A DNA stretch of 64,000 nucleotides, taken from positions 61,299-125,298 of the forward strand of contig DATGUF010000017.1 of assembly GCA_035301485.1 (NCBI GenBank). Reading direction: 5' to 3'. A program made the translations under genes and the position numbers. A model generated the notes under the pieces. That model did no database searches and had not been told where the DNA came from. It saw only the letters and a list, made by a program, of their open reading frames with translations. This DNA comes from CALEAR01 sp035301485 (lineage in GTDB: Bacteria; Pseudomonadota; Gammaproteobacteria; Pseudomonadales; Alcanivoracaceae). This document shows positions 16,814 through 24,222 of the stretch, one piece after another (the stretch's first letter is position 1; the number at the start of each line of letters is the position of its first letter).

Positions 16814-16848
16814 TGAACGTTAAGGTGGCTATAGCACCTTAACGTTCA
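16814..16848. repeat. Perfect 14-base inverted repeat between mnmE and pirin genes
   Basis: TGAACGTTAAGGTG, seven bases (GCTATAG), then CACCTTAACGTTCA. Neither side has a T-run, so it is not a classic terminator. It lies between two converging genes and could act as a bidirectional transcription stop or a mRNA end barrier. Confidence 0.6.
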
Positions 16849-16883
16849 TAACAGAGTGGGCATAAACGATGCTATGCATCGCT

Positions 16884-17582
16884 TTACACCACATCCACCA
16901 ACACCACTTCACTATCTTGCAGGGCGCTCACTGTAAGCAAAGTTTCATCGCTTACTGCTACACCATCACCTGCGTTAGCCACTACGCCGTTCACTTCAAT
17001 CTTACCGGTGGCAGGCACAAGGTAAGCTTTTCTACCAGCTGCAATTTCATACTCTGTGCTTTGCCCTGTGTTAAGAGTAGCTGCCACTAAACGTGCATTA
17101 GCACGAATAGGCAGCGCATCGGTATCCTCAGGTAACCCACTTGCTAAGGTAACGAAAGCACCGCTTCGTTCCCCTTTGGGGAAGGGTTTGGTGCCCCAAG
17201 TAGGGGGGAGGCCTTCCTCATTGGGTAGAATCCAAATTTGGAAGATTTTTGTAGGTACATCCTCTTCGTTCATCTCGCTATGAGCTATACCTGTTCCTGC
17301 GCTCATCACTTGCACGTCGCCCGCTTCTGTGCGGCCACGGTTGCCAAGGTTGTCTTCGTGGGTAATAGCGCCAGCACGCACATAAGTAATGATTTCCATA
17401 TCGCGATGTGGATGTGGAGGGAAACCTGAGTGGGGGGCGATAATGTCATCGTTCCACACTCTAAGGTGGCCCCAGTTCATACGCTTAGGATCATAATAGT
17501 TGGCGAAAGAAAAATGGTGGCGAGTATCTAACCAACCATGCTTAGCACCACCAAGTTCGCTGTAAGGTCGTAGTTCAATCAT
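16884..17582 (-). CDS. Pirin family protein (YhhW-like)
   Basis: A 232-residue bicupin. Metal ligands of the pirin/YhhW group are in place: H57 and H59 in FPPHPHRDMEII, then H101 and E103 in GTGIAHSEMNEE. E. coli YhhW has quercetin 2,3-dioxygenase activity in vitro; the natural substrate is unknown, and these proteins are often linked to redox stress. It begins at ATG with GAGG upstream and lies 37 bases after the quinone oxidoreductase gene on the same strand, so the two are probably one operon, with a DoxX gene further upstream. Confidence 0.88.
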   Translation of the reverse strand: MIELRPYSELGGAKHGWLDTRHHFSFANYYDPKRMNWGHLRVWNDDIIAPHSGFPPHPHRDMEIITYVRAGAITHEDNLGNRGRTEAGDVQVMSAGTGIAHSEMNEEDVPTKIFQIWILPNEEGLPPTWGTKPFPKGERSGAFVTLASGLPEDTDALPIRANARLVAATLNTGQSTEYEIAAGRKAYLVPATGKIEVNGVVANAGDGVAVSDETLLTVSALQDSEVVLVDVV

Positions 17583-17619
17583 TGTGAACCTCCTCTTGAG
17601 ATCAACAAAATATTAATGG

Positions 17620-18579
17620 TTATGGAATCAGTACCATTTTTTCTGCCGCGCCAGCACTTACTTGTTCATACGCAGCCACTGCTTCGGCGAGAGGAATTTC
17701 AATAAAATCCTTGGGAGTTGGTAAGCCTTCATCAAAAGCTGCGCCAATGTGTGTAAGCATTTGTGCGCACTCCTCTAAGGTATAAAGCAGTGAATTAACC
17801 CCAACAATGGAACCGCCGCGACGGTATAAATTTAGGGATGAAAAATTAACGATGCCATCCTTTGGGGCTGCAATAATTGCTATGCGCCCAAAGGTGTCTA
17901 TCGTGTTAACCGCCGCATCTAACCAAAAACCGGTAGTGTCGAAAATGGCCTCAGGTGCTTGTTGTTGGAAATGGTGCGACGCTTGTTCAGACAGCAGATT
18001 TTCCTCGGTGAGCTGGAAAGCAGCGATGTTTTGCGCCTGTAAATCCTGCACTACCTCAGCACGGCGTGCGGCCATCACCACATTAGCTCCCCTCGCTAAG
18101 GCTAATACCTGTGCGGCCTTTGCTACAGCTCCTGCGCCAATGATGAGTAAGCGTGTACCCGTTTTCACTTGGCTGCGTTCTAGTGCATCCCAGGCGGTGA
18201 TGAAGGGCACACCACAAGTGGCTGCCTGTGAAAAAGAGAGTGATTGTGGCAGTGGAGCCACTGCATTTGCGGGTACAGCTACGTATTGCGCATGGCTACC
18301 ATCACGATAAAAACCGAAACCTTTACCACTGCCACCCCACACGTGTTGGCTCAATAGGTGGGCTGGCCCATCAACCACCACCCCAGCAAAATCGCGCCCA
18401 GGTATGCGCGGCAAAGTAGTGTAAGGAAAAAGCCCCTGTACATTTTTAATGTCGCTAGGGTTTACACCCGTGGCACGTACCTCTACGAGCACTTCGCCTT
18501 TGGCAAGCTCAGGTTTTGGCACTTCTTTTACTTGTAAGGAATCTAGAGTACCCGTTGCAGTGAATTGTAACGCTTGCAT
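17620..18579 (-). CDS. MDR-family NAD(P)H:quinone oxidoreductase-like protein
   Basis: A 319-residue medium-chain dehydrogenase/reductase. The GroES-like half (1-120) contains the common VRATGVNPSDIKN and PRIPGRDFAGVV blocks but not the zinc ligands of alcohol dehydrogenases, which points to the quinone oxidoreductase branch. The Rossmann half shows LLIIGAGAVAKAA at about 145-157 as its nucleotide-binding turn. It likely reduces quinones or enones with NADPH. It lies between the DoxX and pirin genes, a combination fitting electrophile or redox stress. The exact substrate cannot be told. Confidence 0.82.
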   Translation of the reverse strand: MQALQFTATGTLDSLQVKEVPKPELAKGEVLVEVRATGVNPSDIKNVQGLFPYTTLPRIPGRDFAGVVVDGPAHLLSQHVWGGSGKGFGFYRDGSHAQYVAVPANAVAPLPQSLSFSQAATCGVPFITAWDALERSQVKTGTRLLIIGAGAVAKAAQVLALARGANVVMAARRAEVVQDLQAQNIAAFQLTEENLLSEQASHHFQQQAPEAIFDTTGFWLDAAVNTIDTFGRIAIIAAPKDGIVNFSSLNLYRRGGSIVGVNSLLYTLEECAQMLTHIGAAFDEGLPTPKDFIEIPLAEAVAAYEQVSAGAAEKMVLIP

Positions 18580-18604
18580 AAGAAACCTCTGGGTTGGAAT
18601 GTGT

Positions 18605-18635
18605 AACCCCCGAAGGTAATGTTCCTTCGGAGGTT
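18605..18635 (-). terminator. Hairpin between DoxX and oxidoreductase genes
   Basis: A 12-base stem with a seven-base loop (AACCTCCGAAGG and CCTTCGGGGGTT on the minus strand). Its single imperfect pair is a G-U pair only in the minus-strand RNA, fitting that direction of transcription. No U-run follows, so it may be an mRNA processing or attenuation site. Confidence 0.45.
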
Positions 18636-18659
18636 GATGGTGCTAGTTAGGTGCTAGGC

Positions 18660-19127
18660 TTACAGTGAGTTCGCGCTATCGTCAGCAAAAAATTCGCTGA
18701 GCTTGCGGTCGGCGGAAAGCTTGCCACCACCACTTAACAATAAGGCGATGCTAATAACGAACAGTGAAAGGCCGAATTCATAGCCGTTGTTAGCCATAAA
18801 CAAACCATTTTCTAAATGCACCGTAACAATAGCTACGAGCATGGTGACGGCGAGTACTAAGGCTGCAGGGCGTGTAAGCAAGCCGATAAGCAGTGCGATA
18901 CCGCCAAAGAATTCAGCGCTACCTGCGGCAAGTGCCATTAAGTAGCCAGGCTCTAGCCCAATAGAAGCCATCCACTGGCCAGTTCCTTCTAAACCGTAAC
19001 CACCAAAGCTACCGAATAGTTTTTGTGCGCCGTGAGCGATGAAAATAACCCCAGCAGCAAGGCGTAGTACTAAGCTGCTTAGGTTGTCGTTAGTGGTGAG
19101 TACACGTTGGATTAATGTGTTGTTCAT
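18660..19127 (-). CDS. DoxX family membrane protein
   Basis: A 155-residue protein with four hydrophobic segments. The first is preceded by a short polar stretch and includes LRLAAGVIFIAHGAQKLFGSFGGYG, the hallmark of DoxX/YphA-type proteins, and the second contains GSAEFFGGIALLIGLLTR. Members are small membrane proteins often tied to quinones, thiosulfate or redox stress, without a settled function. I start at ATG 19125-19127, which has GGAG seven bases ahead; the longer frame is not supported. It is the first gene of a likely DoxX, oxidoreductase, pirin operon. Confidence 0.85.
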   Translation of the reverse strand: MNNTLIQRVLTTNDNLSSLVLRLAAGVIFIAHGAQKLFGSFGGYGLEGTGQWMASIGLEPGYLMALAAGSAEFFGGIALLIGLLTRPAALVLAVTMLVAIVTVHLENGLFMANNGYEFGLSLFVISIALLLSGGGKLSADRKLSEFFADDSANSL

Positions 19128-19585
19128 GGTAGTTCTCCAGGTTTTGTCAGTTGTGTTGTTTGATGTGAGTAATATAGTTGAAAGGATTGAAGGAAAATAA
19201 CGGAATGTTTTGATAGTTATGTTCAAAAATACTGAACTTTTATTTTTGTGTTTTAGTAAGGCGCCGATCCCTTTAGAGCAATCGAACAACGCTCTTCCAC
19301 TATACAAGTTTTAGAGGGCTGCACAGATTTAATTGCAACAGCGGCAATGGTGCTAAGGAAACCACTGTGCGTAGAGGGGCAATCAACCACAAAGAGCTGT
19401 CCCATTAGCCAACTAAAGTGGTTAGCGCTGAGGGAGATAATGTGGATGCGAAAACTGTTTCACAGTTAACTTGAGCGATGAAATAATGAGTGAACAAACT
19501 CATGAAACGATACAATGTGGGCTGCATAGATGAAGCGGTAAGACGCTAGCTTGCAGTTAAGTGAAAACGGAATAAAGGGATAAAG
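19128..19585. other. Intergenic region, 458 bases
   Basis: Lies between two divergent genes and should hold promoters for both. I see no convincing coding frame, RNA gene or strong hexamer pair. AT-rich stretches occur near 19140-19260. Confidence 0.6.
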
Positions 19586-20746
19586 ATGGCGCTAGTTTCA
19601 AGGCGTTGGTTAGTAAATGCCATTACGGTGGTGGTGTTAATGGTTGCCATTGTGGTGGTTTGGAAATGGGATGAGATTCAGCGTTTAAGGACGGTGAGCT
19701 CGTTGTTTGCTGAAGATAAGCTGGTGCACAACTTCAGCCATATGGATCGTGCTTTTTTATTTACAGAACTGCCCCGTGGCAGCAGCGAAGCTTCGCCTTT
19801 GCCGCAACAGTTACAAGCGCTGCCGTTACTTGCCCCCTGGATCAAAGAGCGGGGTGTAGCAGGGTTAGTGGTGCTTAAAGAAGGGAACGTGGTGTTTGAA
19901 GGGTATTACCAGGGCACTGAGGCGGCAGATCGTCGTATTGGCTGGTCGTTGGCTAAGCCTTTTCTCACTGCACTTACCGGTATTCTCTTACATGAAGGCG
20001 CCATTGAAAGTGTGGATGCGCAGATAACAGAGTATTTACCACAGCTTAAAGGTGGTGCTTATGATGGTGTAACACTGCGTGATGTGCTGCAAATGACGAG
20101 TGGTGTGTCGTTCAATGAAAATTTCCAAGACCCAAAATCAGATATCAGCGAAATGGGCCGCGTATTGGCTTTAGGTGGTTCGCTCGACGAGTACATTACC
20201 ACTCTTAAAAGCCGTCACAGCGAACCAGGTACGCACTGGCAGTATGCATCCATTGATACTCATATTGCCGCCATGGTATTGCGTGCCACCACCCATAGAA
20301 GTATTGCCGATTTGATGTCTGAAAAAATCATTCAGCCTCTCGGTGTAGAGCAAACGCCTTTTTATCTCGTAGACGGTTACGGAGTGGCTTTTGTACTGGG
20401 AGGTTTAAACCTAAGTACTCGAGATTACGCACGTTTTGGGCAAATGTTTTTGCAGCAGGGTGAATGGAATGGGCAGCAAGTAGTGCCGGCGGAATGGGTG
20501 GCAGCATCCACTATGCCGCAAGCCCCCATAGAGAAAGGAAGAACCCAATACGGCTATCAGTGGTGGATACCCGCTGATGCGCAAGAAGGGGAGTTTTATG
20601 CGCGGGGCGTATATGGGCAATATATTTACGTGAACAGAGAGAAAAACGTAGTGGTGGCCGTGAATGCGGCTGATCTTAATTTTAGAGGCGAAGGCGTGCG
20701 CGAACAGAATTTAGCTATGTTTAGGCAGTTGGCTGAAGAACTATAA
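19586..20746 (+). CDS. Membrane-anchored serine hydrolase, beta-lactamase/class C-like fold
   Basis: A 386-residue protein of the beta-lactamase-related superfamily (Pfam Beta-lactamase; 6-aminohexanoate-dimer hydrolase type). A basic start and hydrophobic residues 11-26 form a signal anchor, so the enzyme probably works in the periplasm. The catalytic S-x-x-K is S121-L-A-K124, and the second motif is Y220-A-S. The region GLNLSTRDYARFGQMFLQQGEWNGQQVV is typical of esterase-like members. Likely an esterase, amidase or peptidase; antibiotic hydrolysis is not implied. It stands alone between the DoxX group and ilvD and shares a terminator with ilvD. Confidence 0.85.
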   Translation: MALVSRRWLVNAITVVVLMVAIVVVWKWDEIQRLRTVSSLFAEDKLVHNFSHMDRAFLFTELPRGSSEASPLPQQLQALPLLAPWIKERGVAGLVVLKEGNVVFEGYYQGTEAADRRIGWSLAKPFLTALTGILLHEGAIESVDAQITEYLPQLKGGAYDGVTLRDVLQMTSGVSFNENFQDPKSDISEMGRVLALGGSLDEYITTLKSRHSEPGTHWQYASIDTHIAAMVLRATTHRSIADLMSEKIIQPLGVEQTPFYLVDGYGVAFVLGGLNLSTRDYARFGQMFLQQGEWNGQQVVPAEWVAASTMPQAPIEKGRTQYGYQWWIPADAQEGEFYARGVYGQYIYVNREKNVVVAVNAADLNFRGEGVREQNLAMFRQLAEEL

Positions 20747-20758
20747 AAATACAAAAAA

Positions 20759-20786
20759 GCCGGTGGTTACACCGGCTTTATATATT
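20759..20786. terminator. Bidirectional terminator between the hydrolase gene and ilvD
   Basis: GCCGGTG, GTTA loop, CACCGGC, then TTTATATATT; six A residues lie on the other side, giving a U-run for the minus strand too. Confidence 0.85.
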
Positions 20787-20794
20787 CGGGCAAG

Positions 20795-22471
20795 TTAAAA
20801 CTTATCTGTGATCGCGCCTTCAGAGGCGGAGCCCACGGTTTTAGCGTATTTGGCGAGCACCCCACGTTTAACGTTAGGTTTAGGTGCCACCCAGGCAGCC
20901 ATGCGCTTGTTCATTTCCTTTTCTGAGATATCCACCGTGATGGTATCCGTGGTGGCATCAATGTTGATAATGTCGCCATCTTGCAGTAACGCGATGGGGC
21001 CACCCACCATGGCTTCTGGTGCAAGGTGGCCCACCACAAAGCCGTGGCTGCCGCCAGAAAAACGCCCATCGGTAATCAAGGCCACATCGTTGCCTAAACC
21101 GCGCCCCATGATTGCAGAGGTGGGGGAGAGCATTTCGCGCATGCCGGGGCCGCCTTTGGGGCCTTCATAACGGATGACCACCACATCGCCCGCCACCACA
21201 TCACCGGCCAAAATAGCGTCTAAAGCGCTTTCTTCAGAATCATAAACCCGTGCAGAACCTGAAAAATACAGCCCTTCTTGCCCAGAAATTTTAGCCACCG
21301 CCCCTTCGGGCGCCAAATTACCGCGCAGAATGCGTAGGTGGCTGGTTTCTTTTAGGGGGTTATCGAAAGGCATGATAATGCGCTGTTCTGGTGGGTAATC
21401 CGCCACATCAGCCAGGTTTTCCGCCAGTGTTTTGCCAGTAACGGTTAAGCAATCACCGTGCAGTAAGCCCTTATCAAGCAAGCGTTTCATCAGCGGTAAA
21501 ATGCCACCAATGGCCACTAGCTCCGACATCATGTAATAACCAGAGGGGCGTAAATCTGCCAGTACGGGCACGCGCTCGCCAATGGTGGTGAAATCGTCAA
21601 TGGTGAGGGGGACGTCGAGAGTATCTGCCATGGCGAGTAGGTGTAACACGGCGTTGGTGGAGCCGCCTAACGCGATCACAATGGTGATAGCGTTTTCGAA
21701 AGCTTCACGCGTCATGATATCGCGCGGCGTGATGTTCTTTTCAAGCAAGAGGCTGAGTGCTTCGCCGGCGCGTAAGCAATCCTCTTCTTTATCAGCAGAA
21801 ATAGCTTCTTGTGCAGAGCTGCCAGGGAGGCTCATGCCCAGTGCTTCAATGGCGGAGGCCATGGTGTTGGCGGTGTACATGCCACCGCATGCGCCAGGCC
21901 CTGGAATGGCTTGTTTTTCCACGTGAATAAGCTGTTGTTCGCTCATGTCGCCACGGGCATGGGCGCCCACTGCTTCAAACACGGAAACGATATCTGTGTG
22001 GTCACCACCGGGCTGGATGGTGCCACCGTAAATGAAAATAGCAGGGCGGTTTAAACGGGCCATGGCCATTACGCAGGCGGGCATGTTTTTATCGCACCCA
22101 CCAATGGCAATGAGGCCGTCAAAGCCTTGGCATCCCACCACGGTTTCGATGGAGTCAGCAATAACTTCGCGGGATACCAAGGAATATTTCATGCCTTGAT
22201 AGCCATTGGCGATGCCGTCAGAAATGGTAATGGTGTTAAACACCACTGGCTTGGCGCCAGCGCGGGTAACGCCTTCCTTCACCGTATCGGCTAAGCCGTT
22301 CAAGTGGATATTACATGGGGTTACTTCACTCCAAGTGGACGCGATCCCCACTTGTGGGCGTGTGAAATCCTGATCGGTGAATCCTGTGGCACGTAACATG
22401 GCGCGGGCTGGTGCTTTATTAGGGCCATCCACTAATTGTGAAGAGTGGCGGCGTGAGGAAGAGTGGCTCAT
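20795..22471 (-). CDS. ilvD: Dihydroxy-acid dehydratase
   Basis: A 558-residue Fe-S enzyme that turns 2,3-dihydroxy-isovalerate or -methylvalerate into the 2-keto acids for valine, leucine and isoleucine. The three cluster cysteines are visible: C53 (TPCN), C126 (GGCDKNMPAC) and C195 (GPGACGGMYTANTM). Further core segments are GGSTNAVLHLLAMA and DGRFSGGSHGFVVGH. It belongs to the shorter of the two common length classes. The ATG has AGGAG six bases ahead. No other branched-chain synthesis gene is next to it. Confidence 0.97.
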   Translation of the reverse strand: MSHSSSRRHSSQLVDGPNKAPARAMLRATGFTDQDFTRPQVGIASTWSEVTPCNIHLNGLADTVKEGVTRAGAKPVVFNTITISDGIANGYQGMKYSLVSREVIADSIETVVGCQGFDGLIAIGGCDKNMPACVMAMARLNRPAIFIYGGTIQPGGDHTDIVSVFEAVGAHARGDMSEQQLIHVEKQAIPGPGACGGMYTANTMASAIEALGMSLPGSSAQEAISADKEEDCLRAGEALSLLLEKNITPRDIMTREAFENAITIVIALGGSTNAVLHLLAMADTLDVPLTIDDFTTIGERVPVLADLRPSGYYMMSELVAIGGILPLMKRLLDKGLLHGDCLTVTGKTLAENLADVADYPPEQRIIMPFDNPLKETSHLRILRGNLAPEGAVAKISGQEGLYFSGSARVYDSEESALDAILAGDVVAGDVVVIRYEGPKGGPGMREMLSPTSAIMGRGLGNDVALITDGRFSGGSHGFVVGHLAPEAMVGGPIALLQDGDIINIDATTDTITVDISEKEMNKRMAAWVAPKPNVKRGVLAKYAKTVGSASEGAITDKF

Positions 22472-22595
22472 GGGTGGCTCCTAAGAAATGAAAGGTCTTA
22501 GGCAGTATAGGGGAAACGCAAACATTACACAGAGAAGGCTGAATAATGTTTGCGTGCAGTTAAGAAAAGGCTGAAAAAAGGGCTGGGATCTCTAT

Positions 22596-23999
22596 TTAAG
22601 GTTGTTGCAAATAAGTGTTTGCTAGGGCGAGTTCTTCAATATTAAGGCCGCCAGCTAACGCGTTAAGTTGCAGTTGATACATGATAAACGCCACCTTAGC
22701 TTGCAATAGTTGTAGCTGGGTGGAGGCTAAAGCGTGTTCAGCATCTAAATTTTCTAGCGTTGTGTTGTGGCCCACTTCATGGCCGAGTTGGGTGGCTGCT
22801 AGACGCGCTTCGTTTGCACGTAAGGCTTGCTGTAAAGCATTCACTTGTTTGCTGCTGGTTTTTACAGCAAGCCAAGCAGAACGCGTTTGTTGTGTGATTT
22901 CCTGGCGTAGCGAATCGTTTTCAGCAAGGCGTTGCTCATGCTGATGTGTGGCTTCCACGCGTTTGTGGCTACGGTAACCGCCAGTGAAAATAGGGACATT
23001 TAGTTGTACACCTACCATCCACTCATCAGCTTTATTGATGGCATCCCCGTAACGGCCACTGCCGTCTAGTTTTTCATAGGCGGCTCGGCCCACTAAATCC
23101 ACGGTGGGGCTCTTCCAGGCACGGTAGCTTTCAATTTGCTCTTTCGCTATTTGCACGCCTTTATCTTGCATTTTCAATACTGGATTATGGCGTCTAACGT
23201 CTTCCACCCATTCGTTTAGCGTGTGGAGTTCAGGCTCAACCAAAGGGGTGGTTAAATCGATGGAAAGCGTTTTGTTTGGGGCTTGCCCTGTGAAGTTTGC
23301 ATAGGCTTCTTCAGCTAGCACCGCCTGCATTTCTGCTTCGGCCAATTGTGCTTCTAGATGCCTAAGCTGCGCAGTGCTTTCGTGGGTGCTGGTAATGGGG
23401 AGATCACCTATTTCATAGCGTTTGGTGGTTTCTTCTTGCACGCGGCGCACTTGGTCAAGTTGCTGCGTGAGCACCGCCACTGTTTCACGTGAAACCAAAA
23501 CATCAAAATAACGCTGCACAGAGGTGAGTAATAGTTCTTGCTGTGCTTGCTGCCATTGGTAATCAGCCACTTCTGAAGCTAGGCGTAACTGCCTGCTTTG
23601 TACGAGGCGTTTACGATCTAGCAAAGGCTGTTTTATGCCCACTTCGTAGTGGTACATTTCGCCATTGCGCACCGAGGTTTTAAAGATCACCTCTTCTGAG
23701 GTTTGGCCCGGCATGGAGAAATACGCCCCTTCGGTGGTGGCATTGTGCGTGCCACGACCCGCAGTAGCGGAAGCCCCCACGGTGGGCAGCCACAAACTGC
23801 GTGCCTGCTTACTTTGTGAGAGCCCCGCTTGGGCGGCTGCTTGCTCGGCGCGGAACTCAGGGGCGTGTTGGCGAGCCAACTCCCAAGTGGTGAGTAAATC
23901 TAACGGTTGCGCCAGCGCGGCCATGGGCAGCGCTTGAAGAGTGGCTGTTAACACCACACCCAAAACAGTGCGCTTTACGCTGCGAGTCATGTTTTGCAT
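22596..23999 (-). CDS. TolC-family outer membrane efflux protein
   Basis: A 467-residue protein with a signal peptide (cleavage probably after ALAQ near residue 30). The rest shows the two long coiled-coil repeats of the TolC/OEP family, for example LVSRETVAVLTQQLDQVRRVQEET and its counterpart near residue 340-420. It should form the outer-membrane channel of the efflux system made by the next genes upstream. The ATG at 23997-23999 has AAGGA ahead, 11 bases after the DUF2892 gene. A parS-like sequence lies inside the gene. Confidence 0.92.
   Translation of the reverse strand: MQNMTRSVKRTVLGVVLTATLQALPMAALAQPLDLLTTWELARQHAPEFRAEQAAAQAGLSQSKQARSLWLPTVGASATAGRGTHNATTEGAYFSMPGQTSEEVIFKTSVRNGEMYHYEVGIKQPLLDRKRLVQSRQLRLASEVADYQWQQAQQELLLTSVQRYFDVLVSRETVAVLTQQLDQVRRVQEETTKRYEIGDLPITSTHESTAQLRHLEAQLAEAEMQAVLAEEAYANFTGQAPNKTLSIDLTTPLVEPELHTLNEWVEDVRRHNPVLKMQDKGVQIAKEQIESYRAWKSPTVDLVGRAAYEKLDGSGRYGDAINKADEWMVGVQLNVPIFTGGYRSHKRVEATHQHEQRLAENDSLRQEITQQTRSAWLAVKTSSKQVNALQQALRANEARLAATQLGHEVGHNTTLENLDAEHALASTQLQLLQAKVAFIMYQLQLNALAGGLNIEELALANTYLQQP
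23481..23496. other. parS-like site 4 (in the tolC-like gene)
   Basis: TGTTTCACGTGAAACC matches the classic parS palindrome TGTTTCACGTGAAACA at 15 of 16 positions. It lies about 11 kb from oriC on the side opposite the other three sites. Confidence 0.8.
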
Positions 24000-24010
24000 C
24001 AATATTATCC

Positions 24011-24220
24011 TTAGTTACCTGCCTTTAAACCTAACTTACGGAAAATCGTTTCAAGTAGGCACCACTTGGTTAAGCCACTTTGCAACAGGTTGGCACCCAC
24101 AAACAAAGTGAATGCTAACCACCACTGGTTAACAAAGATTGGGCTAGCGGGGGCGCCTAGGGCCACCGACAGTAAAATGAAAAAACCTGCGAATACACGA
24201 ACGAGCTGCCAAGAATTCAT
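24011..24220 (-). CDS. DUF2892 (YgaP-type) small membrane protein
   Basis: A 69-residue protein with two hydrophobic segments (about 9-23 and 33-47) and the DUF2892 pattern: VRVFAGFFILLSVALG, then NQWWLAFTLFVGANLLQSGLTKWCLLETIFRKLG. The same domain forms the membrane part of YgaP, where it follows a rhodanese domain that is absent here. It is tightly packed in the efflux operon, two bases after the RND gene and 11 before the tolC-like gene. A role in the efflux system is inferred from position only. Confidence 0.85.
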   Translation of the reverse strand: MNSWQLVRVFAGFFILLSVALGAPASPIFVNQWWLAFTLFVGANLLQSGLTKWCLLETIFRKLGLKAGN

Positions 24221-24222
24221 AG

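Noticed and set aside
19128..19307. Upstream extension of the DoxX gene by 60 residues
   Set aside because: The inner ATG has a proper ribosome site and matches family N-termini; the extension has none of these.
19586..20746. Reading the serine hydrolase as an antibiotic-resistance beta-lactamase
   Set aside because: It has SxxK and YAS but looks like the esterase/amidase branch of the superfamily, with a signal anchor; nothing shows drug hydrolysis.
21916..21931. TTTTCCACGTGAATAA in ilvD resembling parS
   Set aside because: Several mismatches in the outer positions on both arms and far from a palindrome.
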